From Mycobacterium sp. (GTDB lineage: Bacteria; Actinomycetota; Actinomycetes; Mycobacteriales; Mycobacteriaceae), in contig NZ_JASBVP010000007.1 of assembly GCF_029961025.1 (NCBI RefSeq), positions 248,001 to 312,000 of the forward strand: a stretch of DNA of 64,000 nucleotides, in the 5' to 3' direction. Under the pieces are notes generated by a model. The model was not told where the DNA came from. It searched no databases and saw nothing but the letters and a program-made list of their open reading frames with translations. Position 1 is the stretch's first letter, and each line of letters begins with the position of its first letter. Shown here in pieces: positions 1 through 9,746 of the stretch. A program made the position numbers and the translations under genes.

Positions 1-1623
1 GTGATCTGCGACCGCCCGATCGCCGACGTGTGCCCGGTGGAGTGGGCACGCATGAAGGACCGCAGCGTCCTGCAGTGGGACAAAGATGATTGTGCGGCAA
101 TCGGTTTGGTGAAGTTTGACCTACTCGGGCTGGGTATGCTCTCCGCGCTGCACTACGCCATCGACCTGGTGGCCGAACACCAGGGCGTGGAGGTGGATCT
201 GGCCCAGCTCGACCTTTCCGAGCCGGCGGTGTACGAGATGCTGGCCCGCGGTGATTCCGTCGGGGTGTTCCAGGTGGAGTCCCGGGCACAGATGGCCACC
301 CTGCCGCGGTTGCGGCCGCGGGTGTTCTACGACCTGGTGGTCGAGGTCGCGCTGATCCGTCCCGGACCCATTCAGGGCGGCTCGGTGCATCCGTATATCC
401 GGCGGCGCAACGGCATCGACCCGGTGGTCTACGACCATCCATCGATGGTGCGAGCGTTGCGAAAGACGTTGGGGGTTCCGCTGTTTCAGGAACAGTTGAT
501 GCAGCTCGCGGTGGACTGCGCGGGGTTTTCCGCTGCCGAGGCCGATCAGCTGCGCCGCGCCATGGGGTCCAAGCGCTCGGCGGAGCGCATGCAGAGGCTC
601 CGCCGCCGGTTCTACGAGGGCATGCGCCGGCTGCATAACGCCCCCGACGAGGTGATCGACCGGGTATACGAAAAGCTGGAGGCCTTCGCCAATTTCGGCT
701 TTCCGGAAAGCCACGCGCTGAGCTTCGCGTCGCTGGTGTTCTACTCGGCGTGGTTCAAGCTGCACCACCCCGCGGCGTTCTGCGCGGCGCTGCTGCGGGC
801 CCAGCCGATGGGCTTTTATTCCCCGCAGTCACTGGTGGCCGACGCCCGTCGCCACGGCGTGGTGGTGCACGGCCCCGATGTCAACGCCAGCCTGGCGCAC
901 GCCACCCTGGAGAACGCCGGGACGGAGGTGCGACTGGGGCTGGGCGGTGTCCGCCATATCGGGGACAAGCTGGCCGAGAAGCTGGTCGAGGAGCGAAAAG
1001 CTCACGGGCCGTTCACGTCTTTGTTGGATTTGACGTCTCGGGTGCGGCTTTCCGAAGCCCAGGCCGAGGCGCTGGCGACCGCCGGGGCGCTGGGCTGCTT
1101 CGGGATGTCCCGGCGTGAGGCGCTGTGGGCGGCCGGGGCGGCGGCCGCGGAGCGGCCCGACCGGTTGCCCGGTGTGGGCTCGTCGCCGCACATCCCGGCG
1201 CTGCCGGGGATGAGCGAGCCGGAGCTGGCCGCCGCCGACGTGTGGGCCACCGGCGTCTCCTGCGGCAGTTTCCCCACGCAGTTCCTGCGGGCGGATCTGG
1301 ATGCGCTGGGGGTGCTGCCCGCCGACAAGCTGCCCAGCGTGCCCGACGGCGAGCGCGTGCTGGTCGCGGGGGCGGTGACCCATCGGCAGCGGCCCGCCAC
1401 GGCCCGGGGGGTGACGTTTCTCAACCTCGAGGACGAAACCGGGATGGTCAATGTGCTCTGCACGCCGGGGGTGTGGGCGCGCCACCGTAAGCTGGCGCAG
1501 ACGGCGCCGGCGCTGGTGATCCGCGGCCGGGTTCAAAACGCCAGCGGCGCCGTCACCGTCGTGGCCGAGAGACTTGACGGCATCCGGCTGACGGTTGACT
1601 GCCGCTCACGGGACTTTCGCTGA
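1..1623 (+). CDS. dnaE2: Error-prone DNA polymerase III alpha subunit DnaE2 (3' part)
   Basis: C-terminal 540 residues of a C-family polymerase of about 1,080 residues; the GTG at base 1 is internal and the gene begins upstream of the window. Visible are the palm/finger segment with KFDLLGLG, whose Asp (about residue 40 here) corresponds to the third catalytic aspartate of DnaE, the GVFQVES motif (about 87-93), the FPESHALSFA block (about 233-242), helix-hairpin-helix-like sequence, and a C-terminal OB fold (about 450-530). Family knowledge: DnaE2 works with ImuA'/ImuB in SOS-induced mutagenic translesion synthesis in the cytoplasm. Its LexA-controlled promoter would lie outside the window. 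The position next to a nitroreductase and spoU matches M. tuberculosis Rv3370c. Identity is firm; the PHP domain and the other two catalytic aspartates cannot be seen. Confidence 0.93.
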   Translation: MICDRPIADVCPVEWARMKDRSVLQWDKDDCAAIGLVKFDLLGLGMLSALHYAIDLVAEHQGVEVDLAQLDLSEPAVYEMLARGDSVGVFQVESRAQMATLPRLRPRVFYDLVVEVALIRPGPIQGGSVHPYIRRRNGIDPVVYDHPSMVRALRKTLGVPLFQEQLMQLAVDCAGFSAAEADQLRRAMGSKRSAERMQRLRRRFYEGMRRLHNAPDEVIDRVYEKLEAFANFGFPESHALSFASLVFYSAWFKLHHPAAFCAALLRAQPMGFYSPQSLVADARRHGVVVHGPDVNASLAHATLENAGTEVRLGLGGVRHIGDKLAEKLVEERKAHGPFTSLLDLTSRVRLSEAQAEALATAGALGCFGMSRREALWAAGAAAAERPDRLPGVGSSPHIPALPGMSEPELAAADVWATGVSCGSFPTQFLRADLDALGVLPADKLPSVPDGERVLVAGAVTHRQRPATARGVTFLNLEDETGMVNVLCTPGVWARHRKLAQTAPALVIRGRVQNASGAVTVVAERLDGIRLTVDCRSRDFR

Positions 1624-1750
1624 CAGTTGCATCACCGGGACCCCGGGCTGGGCAACGGTGGCCTAGGGCAAGCCTGCCGGTGACGCCTTGCGCGCGTTCG
1701 CCGGTCATCGGGTGACCGGAGCCGGGAACTGGAAAATGTAGTCTCCAGCC

Positions 1751-2398
1751 ATGACCTTGAACCTGTCCGTCGACGACGTTCTCACCACCACCCGCTCGGT
1801 CCGCAAACGCCTTGACCTCGACACGCCGGTAGCACGGGAGCTGCTGATGGAATGCCTTGAGCTAGCGCTGCAAGCGCCCACGGGGTCCAACGCGCAGGGC
1901 TGGCAATGGGTGTTCGTCGACGACGCCGACAAGAAAAAGGCGATCGCCGATATCTACCTGGCCAACGCCACGGGCTACCTCAGCCTGCCCCCGCCGGAAT
2001 ACCCCGAGGGGGACAGCCGCCGCGAGCGGATGCCGCTCATCCGCGATTCCGCGAGATATCTGGCCGAGCACATGCACCGGGTGCCGGTGCTGATGATCCC
2101 GTGCCTGCGGGGCCGGGTGGAGCAGGCACCGCCGGGGCAGAGCGCGTCATTCTGGGCGTCGCTGTTTCCGGCGGTGTGGAGTTTTTGCCTGGCGTTGCGC
2201 TCCCGCGGGCTCGGGTCGTGCTGGACGACGCTGCACCTGCTGGGCGACGGCGAAAAGCGGGCCGCGGAGATCGTGGGGATCCCCTTCGAGGAGTACAGCC
2301 AGGGCGGGCTGCTTCCGATCGGCTACACCAAGGGCACCGACTTCAAGCGCGCCAAGCGGCTGCCGGCGCGGCAGGTCACGCACTGGAACACCTGGTAG
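1751..2398 (+). CDS. FMN-dependent nitroreductase family protein (Rv3368c-like)
   Basis: A 215-residue nitroreductase-fold protein starting MTLNLSVDDVL. The TTRSVRKRLDL segment near residues 13-23 fits the FMN-phosphate-binding arginines near the N terminus of this family, and LQAPTGSNAQGWQW (about 40-53) is the conserved cofactor segment. Substrate is unknown; members reduce nitro compounds, quinones or similar acceptors with NAD(P)H in the cytoplasm. The ATG at 1751 is the only sensible start. It lies 127 nt after dnaE2, on the same strand. In M. tuberculosis a small flavin-oxidase-type gene (Rv3369) sits between these two and is absent here. The stop lies three bases before the converging spoU gene. 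Confidence 0.88.
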   Translation: MTLNLSVDDVLTTTRSVRKRLDLDTPVARELLMECLELALQAPTGSNAQGWQWVFVDDADKKKAIADIYLANATGYLSLPPPEYPEGDSRRERMPLIRDSARYLAEHMHRVPVLMIPCLRGRVEQAPPGQSASFWASLFPAVWSFCLALRSRGLGSCWTTLHLLGDGEKRAAEIVGIPFEEYSQGGLLPIGYTKGTDFKRAKRLPARQVTHWNTW

Positions 2399-2401
2399 CC
2401 C

Positions 2402-2866
2402 TCAAGTCGCCCCGGCGTAACCGTGCTGGCGCCACGCCTCGTAGACGGCGACCGCGGCGGCGTTCGAGAGGTTCAACGACCGTCGGCCCGCCAGCATGGG
2501 GATCCGCACCCGTTCGGTGATGTGGGCGTCGGCCAGGGTCACCGCATCCAGCCCGCAGGGCTCCGGCCCGAACATCAGCACGTCACCCGCCCGGTAGCCG
2601 ACCTCGGTGAACAGCGTGGCCGCATCGGTGGTGAACGCGAAAACCCGCGCCGGCGACAACGCCTCCCAGGCGGCCTCGAGGGAGGGATGAACGGTGACCG
2701 ACGCCAGGTCGTGATAGTCCAGCCCGGCCCGGCGCAGCTTGGCTTCCGAGAGCTCGAAGCCCAGCGGCTCGACCAAGTGCAGCTCGCAGCCCGTGACGGC
2801 CGCCGTCCGGATGGCATTGCCGGTGTTGGGTGCGATGCGCGGGGAGTAAAACAGCAGCCGGAACAC
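2402..2866 (-). CDS. spoU: tRNA (cytidine/uridine-34 2'-O)-methyltransferase, SpoU/TrmL family
   Basis: A 154-residue SPOUT methyltransferase. The three SpoU motifs are visible: NTGNAIRTA (about 14-22), MFGPEPCGL (about 98-106) and IPMLAGRRSLNLSNAAAV (about 122-139), which together form the trefoil-knot SAM pocket. Length and motif spacing fit TrmL/YibK, which methylates the wobble ribose of leucine tRNAs. I chose the GTG at 2866, giving a protein that begins (M)FRLLFYSPR as in the M. tuberculosis Rv3366 protein; an in-frame GTG at 2890 would add eight residues that do not look conserved. It converges with the nitroreductase gene (three-base gap) and diverges from the conservon across about 200 nt. 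Confidence 0.9.
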   Translation of the reverse strand: MFRLLFYSPRIAPNTGNAIRTAAVTGCELHLVEPLGFELSEAKLRRAGLDYHDLASVTVHPSLEAAWEALSPARVFAFTTDAATLFTEVGYRAGDVLMFGPEPCGLDAVTLADAHITERVRIPMLAGRRSLNLSNAAAVAVYEAWRQHGYAGAT

Positions 2867-3070
2867 CCATCGATCATGGCAGTCGAGCACACCCGTCGGC
2901 GGTGGCGAGTTGCCACACCCGGCTCTCGGGGTGCGGGCCCGCTCGGCGGATCCCCGGTCGTCAGTAACAATGGTGGCGACCCCGGCCGCGGGCTGTCATA
3001 CTCGTCGAATTGCCAGGCGTATATCGCTCGCCTATCTGCCCAGGGGCGGGCGGATTGAGCAGGAAGTCTC

Positions 3071-3130
3071 ATGAACGACTTGCTAACACTGCGTGCGGGG
3101 GCGGTCGGTAGCCCGGCCGCGGCTCGGTGA
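3071..3130 (+). CDS. 19-codon upstream ORF coupled to the conservon kinase gene
   Basis: ATG at 3071, 19 sense codons ([19 protein letters not shown]), TGA at 3128-3130. A plausible Shine-Dalgarno (AGGAAG) lies about four bases before the ATG. Its stop overlaps the GTG of the kinase-like gene as GTGA, an arrangement typical of translational coupling. The peptide resembles nothing I recognise. It could be a leader peptide controlling operon translation, or a chance ORF; another possibility is that the kinase start has been placed slightly wrong. Confidence 0.4.
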   Translation: MNDLLTLRAGAVGSPAAAR

Positions 3131-5955
3131 CGGTGTTTGCCCGCCCGGCCGAGGAGGCCGTGGCGGTGACCGACGAGTCCGCCACCGCGGCAGCGCAGGC
3201 CGGGGCGGGTGCCCGTCCGCCGGGCTGGTCGCTGCGCAATTGGCCGGTTCGGTGGAAGGTCGTCGCGATCGTGCTGGTGCCACTGCTGCTGTCGGTGGCT
3301 CTCGGCGGAACGCGGGTCTACGGCGCGGTGACCGATGCCCGCAACCTGCGACTGGCCGCGGAGCGCGCCGAGGTGGTCCCGGCGATAGCGAAGTACCTCT
3401 CGGCGTTGGATGTCGCGGTGCTGGCGAACTCCGGTGCGGGCGACGTCGCGGGGGCCAAGAAAAACTACGACGCTCGCCGACACGAGTTGCGCGCCCGGCT
3501 GGCCGACACCGATGTGTCCCCCGACGTGCGCTCCGCGTTGAACACCGTGCTCGACGGCGGGCAGGCACTGCTGGACAAGGTGGCGTCCGACAGCATCGGT
3601 TTGCGGGAGCGGGTGACCGCGTATGCGCCGATCCTGATGACCGCGCAGAACGCGATCACCGGGTCGGTGCGTGTCGACAGCGAGCGGGTCCGGGCCAAGG
3701 CAGCGGGTTTGAGCCGCGCGGTCGGCGTGCGCGGCCAGATGATGATGCAGCAGCTTCTGGTCACCCGGGGAGCCGACCTTCCCGAGCCGGAGTTGCGCGT
3801 CTCGATGATCACTCTGGCCGGTACCGAGCCCTCGACCCTCTACGCGCTGGGTGAGGTGCTCGGCGCCGGCTCACCCGAAGCCCGCACGCTGCAGCAGCAG
3901 ATGGTGGACCGGATGGCGATCATGTCCGATCCGGCCAGCACCCTGGTCAACAACCCCCAGCTGCTCCGCTCGATACAGACCAGCGACGCGATCGCGGACC
4001 GGGTGATCAAAGACACCGTCGCCGCGGTGACGAAGTCGGTCCGGGAGCAGGCGGCGGCCCGGCGCGATGCGGCCATCCGCGACACGGTTCTGGTGCTGGC
4101 CGGTGTGGTGACCGCCCTGGTGATCGTGCTGCTGGTCGGGCGATCGCTGATCCAGCCGCTGCGGGTGCTGCGCGACGGCGCGCTGAAGGTCGCCCACGAG
4201 GATCTCGAGCGCGAGATCGCGCGGGTGCGTGCCGGCGATGAGCGGGCTCCCGAGCCGCTGCCGGTGTACACCACCGAGGAAATCGGCCAGGTCGCGCACG
4301 CGGTCGATGAATTGCACTCCCAGGCGTTGCTGCTGGCCGGCGAGGAGGCCCGGCTGCGGCTTTTGGTCAACGACATGTTCGAGACCCTGTCGCGGCGCAA
4401 CCGCTCCCTGGTCGATCAGCAGCTGGCGCTCATCGACCGGCTGGAGCGCAACGAGGAAGATCCCGGCCGGCTCGAGAGCCTGTTCCGGCTCGACCACCTG
4501 GCCGCCCGGATGCGCCGCAACGCCGCCAACCTGCTGGTGCTGGCGGGGGCACGGGTTTCCCGCGACCCGCGGGGGGTGATGCCGCTGTCCGCGGTGATCA
4601 ACGCCGCGGCCTCCGAGGTGGAAGACTATCGCCGGGTGCACACGGCGATGATTCCCGAGTGCACGGTGGCCGGCGCCGCGGCCGCCGACATCGTCCACCT
4701 GTTCGCGGAGTTGATCGACAACGCGCTGCGCTACTCGCCCCCGGAATCGTCGGTCCGGGTGTGCGGGGAGCGACGAAACGACGGCGGGGTTGTGGTGCAG
4801 ATCATCGACTCCGGGCTGGGGATGACCGACGGTGATCGGCGGGTGGCGAACATTCGGTTGCGAGTGGGCGGCGAGGTCACCCCCGACAACGCCCGCCACA
4901 TGGGTCTATTCGTGGTCGGGCGGCTGGCCGATCGGCACGGTATGCGGGTGCGGCTGCGCAGCTCGGCAACCGGGGAGCGCGCCGGCGGCACCACGGCCGA
5001 GGTCTATTTGCCGCCGGGCGTTCTGGCCGGCCGCGCCGCCGGCAACCGGGTCCCCGTCCCGCGGGCCGCGGCCAGCAGCGAGCCATGGCACGCGGCCACG
5101 GTCGATGCCGGGACCGACGGCCGGGATGCCGGGACCGACGGCCGGATCGTCGCCTCTGCGGTGGCCGTCGCCGACCCGGACGCATCGAAGCGCAACGGGC
5201 CGCATCCGGCTGCCGGGCTGCTGCCCCGCCGCGACCCGGGGTCCAGCGGTATCACCGACCTTCCGGCCCGGCCGACGGCGCCCGGCGACGCCGTTGAGCA
5301 TGCCCCGCGACTCCCGCGGCGCGAGCTTCCCCCGCCCGGGGGGGACCACCCCGCCCACCACCACCCCGACCGGCCGGCGGCCCGGCAGGTCTCCGACACC
5401 TCGGGGTATTTCTCCGCACGGCCGCGGGCCGCTCGCGACGGCGCCCCGGACGCGGATGCGGCGCGGGGCGGCGAACCCGGGCCGGGGCCCGCCGACACCC
5501 CCACCGAGGATGTGATCTATCAGCGGATGCTTGCGGAGTACCTGGTCGATCCGCACGAGCTGGGCCGAAGTAGCGACCTGGACTGGAAATCGGTGTGGGA
5601 CCGGGGCTGGTCGGCGGCGGCCGCGGCGGAGAGCGTTCCTATCCGCTCGCACACCGACCACGGTCTGCCGGTGCGGGAGCCCGGCGCCCGGCTGGTACCC
5701 GGGACAGCCGTGCCGGAGCCTTCAGCATCGGGCGAATCACCCATCACCGCGGTTGCGCGGCACCGGGCCCCCGAGCAGCACCGGGAGAACCGGGTGGCAG
5801 CAAACGGTGGATCGCATGCCCGGCGGCCGTGGGCGGATGCGTCGCCGCTGCCGGACCCGGACGCCGTCCGCGCCTCCATCAGCAGCCATTTCGGTGGCGT
5901 GCACGCGGCCCGATCGCATGCCCGCGAGACCCATCGAGGACCCGATCACGAATGA
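3127..5955 (+). CDS. Conservon sensor histidine-kinase-like membrane protein (CvnA type, Rv3365c-like)
   Basis: A 942-residue protein. Order: short cytoplasmic N terminus, TM1 (about 44-62), a large extracytoplasmic helical sensor region (to about 315), TM2 (about 320-338), HAMP-like linker, a helical dimerisation segment ([20 protein letters not shown], about 457-476), an HATPase domain with N box [12 protein letters not shown] and G box IIDSGLGM, and a 280-residue Pro/Arg/Gly-rich, probably disordered tail. This is the first gene of a conservon; such proteins signal to a roadblock/DUF742/GTPase set rather than to a classical response regulator. The GTG start overlaps the stop of an upstream 19-codon ORF, and its own stop overlaps the next ATG (ATGA). 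The tail contains a doubled DAGTDGR heptad. The signal sensed is unknown. Confidence 0.88.
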   Translation: MTVFARPAEEAVAVTDESATAAAQAGAGARPPGWSLRNWPVRWKVVAIVLVPLLLSVALGGTRVYGAVTDARNLRLAAERAEVVPAIAKYLSALDVAVLANSGAGDVAGAKKNYDARRHELRARLADTDVSPDVRSALNTVLDGGQALLDKVASDSIGLRERVTAYAPILMTAQNAITGSVRVDSERVRAKAAGLSRAVGVRGQMMMQQLLVTRGADLPEPELRVSMITLAGTEPSTLYALGEVLGAGSPEARTLQQQMVDRMAIMSDPASTLVNNPQLLRSIQTSDAIADRVIKDTVAAVTKSVREQAAARRDAAIRDTVLVLAGVVTALVIVLLVGRSLIQPLRVLRDGALKVAHEDLEREIARVRAGDERAPEPLPVYTTEEIGQVAHAVDELHSQALLLAGEEARLRLLVNDMFETLSRRNRSLVDQQLALIDRLERNEEDPGRLESLFRLDHLAARMRRNAANLLVLAGARVSRDPRGVMPLSAVINAAASEVEDYRRVHTAMIPECTVAGAAAADIVHLFAELIDNALRYSPPESSVRVCGERRNDGGVVVQIIDSGLGMTDGDRRVANIRLRVGGEVTPDNARHMGLFVVGRLADRHGMRVRLRSSATGERAGGTTAEVYLPPGVLAGRAAGNRVPVPRAAASSEPWHAATVDAGTDGRDAGTDGRIVASAVAVADPDASKRNGPHPAAGLLPRRDPGSSGITDLPARPTAPGDAVEHAPRLPRRELPPPGGDHPAHHHPDRPAARQVSDTSGYFSARPRAARDGAPDADAARGGEPGPGPADTPTEDVIYQRMLAEYLVDPHELGRSSDLDWKSVWDRGWSAAAAAESVPIRSHTDHGLPVREPGARLVPGTAVPEPSASGESPITAVARHRAPEQHRENRVAANGGSHARRPWADASPLPDPDAVRASISSHFGGVHAARSHARETHRGPDHE
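5104..5145 (+). repeat. Two perfect tandem copies of a 21-bp unit inside the kinase tail
   Basis: Positions 5104-5124 and 5125-5145 are identical and encode DAGTDGR twice. The unit is in frame, in the disordered tail, and probably arose by slippage. Confidence 0.85.
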
Positions 5956-6365
5956 CCCATCTCGCACCCGACAACGCGCTGGATTGGCTGGTATCCAACT
6001 TCGCCCGCGAGGTGCCCGGGGTGGCGCACGCGGTGCTGGTGTCGGTCGACGGTCTGTTGATCGCCGCCAGTGAACATCTGGCCCCCGACCGGGCGGATCA
6101 GCTTGCGGCGGTCGCGTCCGGACTGGCCAGTCTCGCCACCGGGGCCGCACAGCTCCTGGAGGGCGGGCAAGTGTTGCAGTCGGTAGTCGAGATGCAAAAC
6201 GGCTATCTCCTGTTGATGCGGGTCGGTGACGGCTCGCACCTGGCGACGCTGGCCGCCGGCTCGTGTGACATCGGTCAGATCGGTTACGAGATGGCCATGC
6301 TGGTCGAGCGGGTGGGCGGGGTGGTGCAGTCCTCCCGGCGAACCGAGCCCGATCTGCAGCCGTGA
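5952..6365 (+). CDS. Roadblock/LC7 domain protein (CvnB type, Rv3364c-like)
   Basis: A 137-residue single-domain roadblock/LC7 protein. The fold signature is clear: [22 protein letters not shown] near the N terminus, DGLLIAAS, and a central strand with [18 protein letters not shown]. Roadblock proteins of the MglB type act as dimeric regulators of small Ras-like GTPases, so the likely partner is the GTPase two genes downstream. Its ATG overlaps the kinase stop as ATGA, which implies coupled translation. The ends of the protein are variable; the start is fixed by the overlap. Confidence 0.92.
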   Translation: MTHLAPDNALDWLVSNFAREVPGVAHAVLVSVDGLLIAASEHLAPDRADQLAAVASGLASLATGAAQLLEGGQVLQSVVEMQNGYLLLMRVGDGSHLATLAAGSCDIGQIGYEMAMLVERVGGVVQSSRRTEPDLQP

Positions 6366-6371
6366 GCCGAC

Positions 6372-6746
6372 ATGGGCCGACATGAGACGCCGCAACCCGC
6401 GGGTGAAGCGAGCCTCGTCCGCCCATACACGCTGACCGCCGGGCGGACCACCACCAGCGTCGAGCTGCCCTTGGAAGCGCCGGTGCAGACCCTGCAGCCG
6501 GCACCGACACCCCGATGGCCCCCCGAGGATATCCGGTGCGAGATCCTCCAACTGTGCACCGACCGTCCTTCGATTGCCGAACTCTCGGCCCGTCTGGACG
6601 TGCCGATCGGTGTCGCCCGCGTCTTGGTGGGCGATCTGGTCACGTCCGGCTACCTTCGGGTGCAGCCGACGCTGACCGACCGTTCGACGAGTGACGAACG
6701 CCGTGAACTCATAGGGAGGACGCTCCGTGGCCTACGAGCGCTATGA
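6372..6746 (+). CDS. DUF742 winged-helix-like protein (CvnC type, Rv3363c-like)
   Basis: A 124-residue DUF742 protein: an N-terminal SLVRPYTLTAGRT motif (residues about 14-26) followed by a helical domain (about 50-115) with LCTDRPSIAELSARLDVP and VGDLVTSGYLRVQ, which looks like a winged helix. DUF742 proteins are the third conservon component and may bridge the kinase/roadblock module to the GTPase; the biochemical role is not established. It starts seven bases after the roadblock stop and overlaps the GTPase start by 20 nt, so the four genes form one operon. Confidence 0.9.
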   Translation: MGRHETPQPAGEASLVRPYTLTAGRTTTSVELPLEAPVQTLQPAPTPRWPPEDIRCEILQLCTDRPSIAELSARLDVPIGVARVLVGDLVTSGYLRVQPTLTDRSTSDERRELIGRTLRGLRAL

Positions 6747-7350
6747 GGGGGGGTACCACCCGGTTGCGGGGGCGCGGGCGCCCGCCTCGACGAAGATCGT
6801 CATCGCGGGTGGATTCGGTGTCGGGAAGACCACATTCGTGGGCGCGGTTTCGGAGATCATGCCGCTGCGCACCGAGGCGATGGTGACCGACGCCTCCACC
6901 GGTGTGGACATGCTGGAGGCGACCCCGCAAAAACGCACCACGACCGTGGCGATGGACTTCGGCCGGATCACCCTGGATGAGGATCTGGTGTTGTATTTGT
7001 TTGGCACGCCGGGGCAGCGCCGATTCTGGTTCATGTGGGATGACCTGGTGCGGGGCGCGATCGGCGCGATCATCTTGGTCGACTGCCGTCGCCTGCAAGA
7101 CAGCTTCGCCGCGGTTGACTTCTTCGAGCACCGCAACCTACCGTTTCTGATCGCCATCAACGAGTTTGACGGTGCGCCAAGATATCCCATAGCCGAGGTG
7201 CGCGAGGCGCTGACGCTGCCGGAGCACGTCCCGGTGATCACCATCGATGCCAGAGACCGGCGCTCGGCGACCGACGCGCTGATCGCCGTGAGCGAGTATT
7301 CGCTGGCGTCCCTCGCCCCGGCGACGATGCGGCCCGAAACGGCCCGCTGA
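6727..7350 (+). CDS. Conservon small GTPase (CvnD type, Rv3362c-like)
   Basis: A 207-residue Ras/MglA-like GTPase. P-loop GGFGVGKTT (about 28-36), switch II region LFGTPGQRRFWFMW (about 95-108), an NEFD in place of NKxD (about 144-147), and a late DARD segment. It begins at GTG 6727, preceded by a strong AGGGAGGA ribosome site, and overlaps the DUF742 gene by 20 nt. In M. tuberculosis the next gene is mfpA, the pentapeptide-repeat DNA gyrase mimic that acts with this GTPase. mfpA is absent here, and the operon instead ends tail to tail with an ABC exporter gene 12 nt away. Loss of the gyrase-protecting partner may change the output of the module. Confidence 0.92.
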   Translation: MAYERYEGGYHPVAGARAPASTKIVIAGGFGVGKTTFVGAVSEIMPLRTEAMVTDASTGVDMLEATPQKRTTTVAMDFGRITLDEDLVLYLFGTPGQRRFWFMWDDLVRGAIGAIILVDCRRLQDSFAAVDFFEHRNLPFLIAINEFDGAPRYPIAEVREALTLPEHVPVITIDARDRRSATDALIAVSEYSLASLAPATMRPETAR

Positions 7351-7362
7351 GGAGCGGGGCAA

Positions 7363-9660
7363 TCAAGGACGCTTGAGCCTGATCTGCCAGCGCACGAAAA
7401 CCGCGTACGCCACGGACAACACCCCCAGCATCGCCATGTCGAACAGCCACGCGTGCGGGGTGTGTGCCCAGTGGCTGTCCTGCGGGCACAGGTTGGGGGA
7501 TATCAGCGCCCGCACGTCGACGGTCGAGGCGGTCGCGGCGTAGCCCCAGCGAGCCGGCGTCAGCCAAGACAGCGGGTCAAGCTTTCGGTCGGTCACCGTG
7601 ATCATCCCGCCGGAGAGCACCAACTGGGTCATGACCGACACCACCAGCAACGGCATGATCTGATCGTTGGAGCGGGCCAGCGCCGAGAGCAACAAGCCGA
7701 GCAGCGCCGACGCGACGCAGGTCGCGGCGACACCCACAAACAATTCAACGGCGGCGTCCGCCTTGGTGGCACCGAAGACGACGGCCCCTCTGGTCGGCGC
7801 CCCCTTGCCGAGCACGACGATGCTGGTCGTGATCGCCGACTGGATGACCGCGAACACGCAAAACACACCGATCTTGGCCAGCAGATAGGCTCCGGTCGAC
7901 AGGCCGACCGCCTGCTCCCGGAGAAAAATGGGGCGCTCACCGGTCAGGTCGCGAATGGTCAGCGCGGTGCCCGTAAAGACGGCACCGACGTTGAGCAGCA
8001 CCAGCAGCTGCGCGGGTTCGGTCGGGGTGTTACCTTCCAGCGCGGCGGGTCCGAATCCTGTGGCGCCGCGAACGGCCAGCGCCAGGGCGCCCATGACGAA
8101 CGGCACCACCGCCAGGAATGTGAAGTAGGCGCGGTCGGCCACGATCAGCCGAACCTGGCGGCGGGCGATCGTGGAGAGCTGCCGCCACACACTGGTGTGT
8201 GCCGCGGCGCCCAACTCGGCTTTCGGCGCTGGTGGCGCCGCGCTCGGCGGCGGCCGGTTTTGGGCCAGGAAACGCCGGTTGGCGGCGTCCGGGTCGTCAC
8301 CGACCTTGGCGAAAATATCGGCCCAGTTGGTGGTCCCCATCACCGCGCCGATGCGGGCGGGTGGTCCGTAGAACGCGGTCTTGCCGCCGGGTGCCAATAG
8401 CAGCACCTGGTCGCAGATGTCGAGGTAGGTCAGCGAGTGGGTGACCACCAGCACGACGCGGCCGGCGTCGGCCAGCTGGCGCAGCATCAGCATGACCTGC
8501 CGGTCCAGCGCCGGATCCAAACCCGAGGTTGGTTCGTCAAGAATCAGCAGCGACGGGCCGGTGAGCAGCTCCAGGGCGACCGAGGCCCGTTTGCGTTGCC
8601 CCCCGGAGAGCTTGTCCACCCGGGTATTGGCGTGCGTGGTGAGCTCGAGCTCGTCGAGAACCTGGGCCACGACGTGCTCACGGTCGGCTTTGCTGGTGTC
8701 GGGCGGCAGCCGCAGCTCGGCGGCATACCCCAGCGCCTGGCTGACCGTCAGCTGGCGGTGCACGACATTGTCTTGCGGGACCATGCCGATCCTGCTGCGC
8801 AATATCGGGTACTCGGCGTGGATGTCGTGGCCCTCAAAGGTGACCGTGCCCCGGCTGGGGCGGGTATAGCCGGCGATCAGCCTGGCCAGGGTGGTCTTGC
8901 CGGCGCCGGAGCCCCCGATGATCGCGGTGAGCGTGCCGGGTCTGGCCGTCAACGAGATGTTGGTGAGCAGCTTGCGGCCGTGCTGGATGCTGAAATCGAC
9001 GGTGTGCACCTCGAGCCCCCCGGTGCGGGTCGCGGCCTCGGTGCGGCGGACCAGGGTGCCGTCGCTGAACACCAGGTCGACGTTGCCGATCGTGACCACG
9101 TCACCGTCGGTCAACACCGCCGATTCCACCCGGACCCCGTTGACGAATGTGCCGTTGATACTGCGGTCGCGGATTTCGGTGCCGTGCGGCGTGGCGAGCA
9201 ACATCGCGTGATGGCGCGACGCCAGGACGTCTTGGACCACGATGTCGTTGTCGGTGGCCCGACCGATCGTGACGGAGCCGGGTGGGGCCTCGGGCTTGGA
9301 TCCGGGTGGCGGCTCCGCGGGGGTCCGCGGTGGCCGGCCGGCGGCCCCCCGGTGCCGTCCCACCTCGAAGGTCAGGCGGGGACCCTCGGGATTTCCGATG
9401 TTGATGCTCTGGCCGTCATGGATGTCAATCAGCGGCACCCGCTGACCGTCGACGAAGGTGCCGTTCCGCGATCCGTTGTCGATGCCCAGCCATCGGCCCT
9501 GCTCGAAGCGCAGCAACAGGTGCGACCGGGAAATCAGTGGGTGAGCGACCCGCATGTCGGCGCGCAGGTCACGTCCGACAACCACATCATGGCCGGGCGT
9601 GAAGCTCCGTTCGACGCCGTCGTAGCGAACCGTCAAGACCGGCGGAGCGGATGCGGTCAC
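7363..9660 (-). CDS. FHA-ABC exporter with two FHA domains (Rv1747-like, short-linker paralogue)
   Basis: 765 residues: FHA-1 (about 10-90, with GRDLRADMRV, SRSHL, NGSRNGTFV), a short linker, FHA-2 (about 130-200, [22 protein letters not shown]), an ABC ATPase (about 220-450; Walker [10 protein letters not shown], signature LSGGQRKRA, Walker B LLILDEP), then an ABC2-type membrane domain with about six helices. M. tuberculosis Rv1747 has this architecture, is phosphorylated by PknF and exports phosphatidylinositol mannosides; that substrate is an inference here. The inter-FHA linker is about 25-40 residues, much shorter than in the neighbouring paralogue, so phosphothreonine sites placed in that linker in Rv1747 may be missing. 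GTG start at 9660. It lies downstream of its paralogue on the same strand with an 86-nt gap. Confidence 0.9.
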   Translation of the reverse strand: MTASAPPVLTVRYDGVERSFTPGHDVVVGRDLRADMRVAHPLISRSHLLLRFEQGRWLGIDNGSRNGTFVDGQRVPLIDIHDGQSINIGNPEGPRLTFEVGRHRGAAGRPPRTPAEPPPGSKPEAPPGSVTIGRATDNDIVVQDVLASRHHAMLLATPHGTEIRDRSINGTFVNGVRVESAVLTDGDVVTIGNVDLVFSDGTLVRRTEAATRTGGLEVHTVDFSIQHGRKLLTNISLTARPGTLTAIIGGSGAGKTTLARLIAGYTRPSRGTVTFEGHDIHAEYPILRSRIGMVPQDNVVHRQLTVSQALGYAAELRLPPDTSKADREHVVAQVLDELELTTHANTRVDKLSGGQRKRASVALELLTGPSLLILDEPTSGLDPALDRQVMLMLRQLADAGRVVLVVTHSLTYLDICDQVLLLAPGGKTAFYGPPARIGAVMGTTNWADIFAKVGDDPDAANRRFLAQNRPPPSAAPPAPKAELGAAAHTSVWRQLSTIARRQVRLIVADRAYFTFLAVVPFVMGALALAVRGATGFGPAALEGNTPTEPAQLLVLLNVGAVFTGTALTIRDLTGERPIFLREQAVGLSTGAYLLAKIGVFCVFAVIQSAITTSIVVLGKGAPTRGAVVFGATKADAAVELFVGVAATCVASALLGLLLSALARSNDQIMPLLVVSVMTQLVLSGGMITVTDRKLDPLSWLTPARWGYAATASTVDVRALISPNLCPQDSHWAHTPHAWLFDMAMLGVLSVAYAVFVRWQIRLKRP

Positions 9661-9746
9661 CCCCTCAGTATTGGGTGGCGGGCCCGTTATTTCGCGCCGT
9701 GTCGGGCGGAATTCGCCGGGCCGTTACCGGTGATTAGCGGGACCGC

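Noticed and set aside
1..3. GTG at base 1 as a true start of dnaE2
   Set aside because: It is mid-protein relative to the polymerase palm; the gene continues beyond the window.
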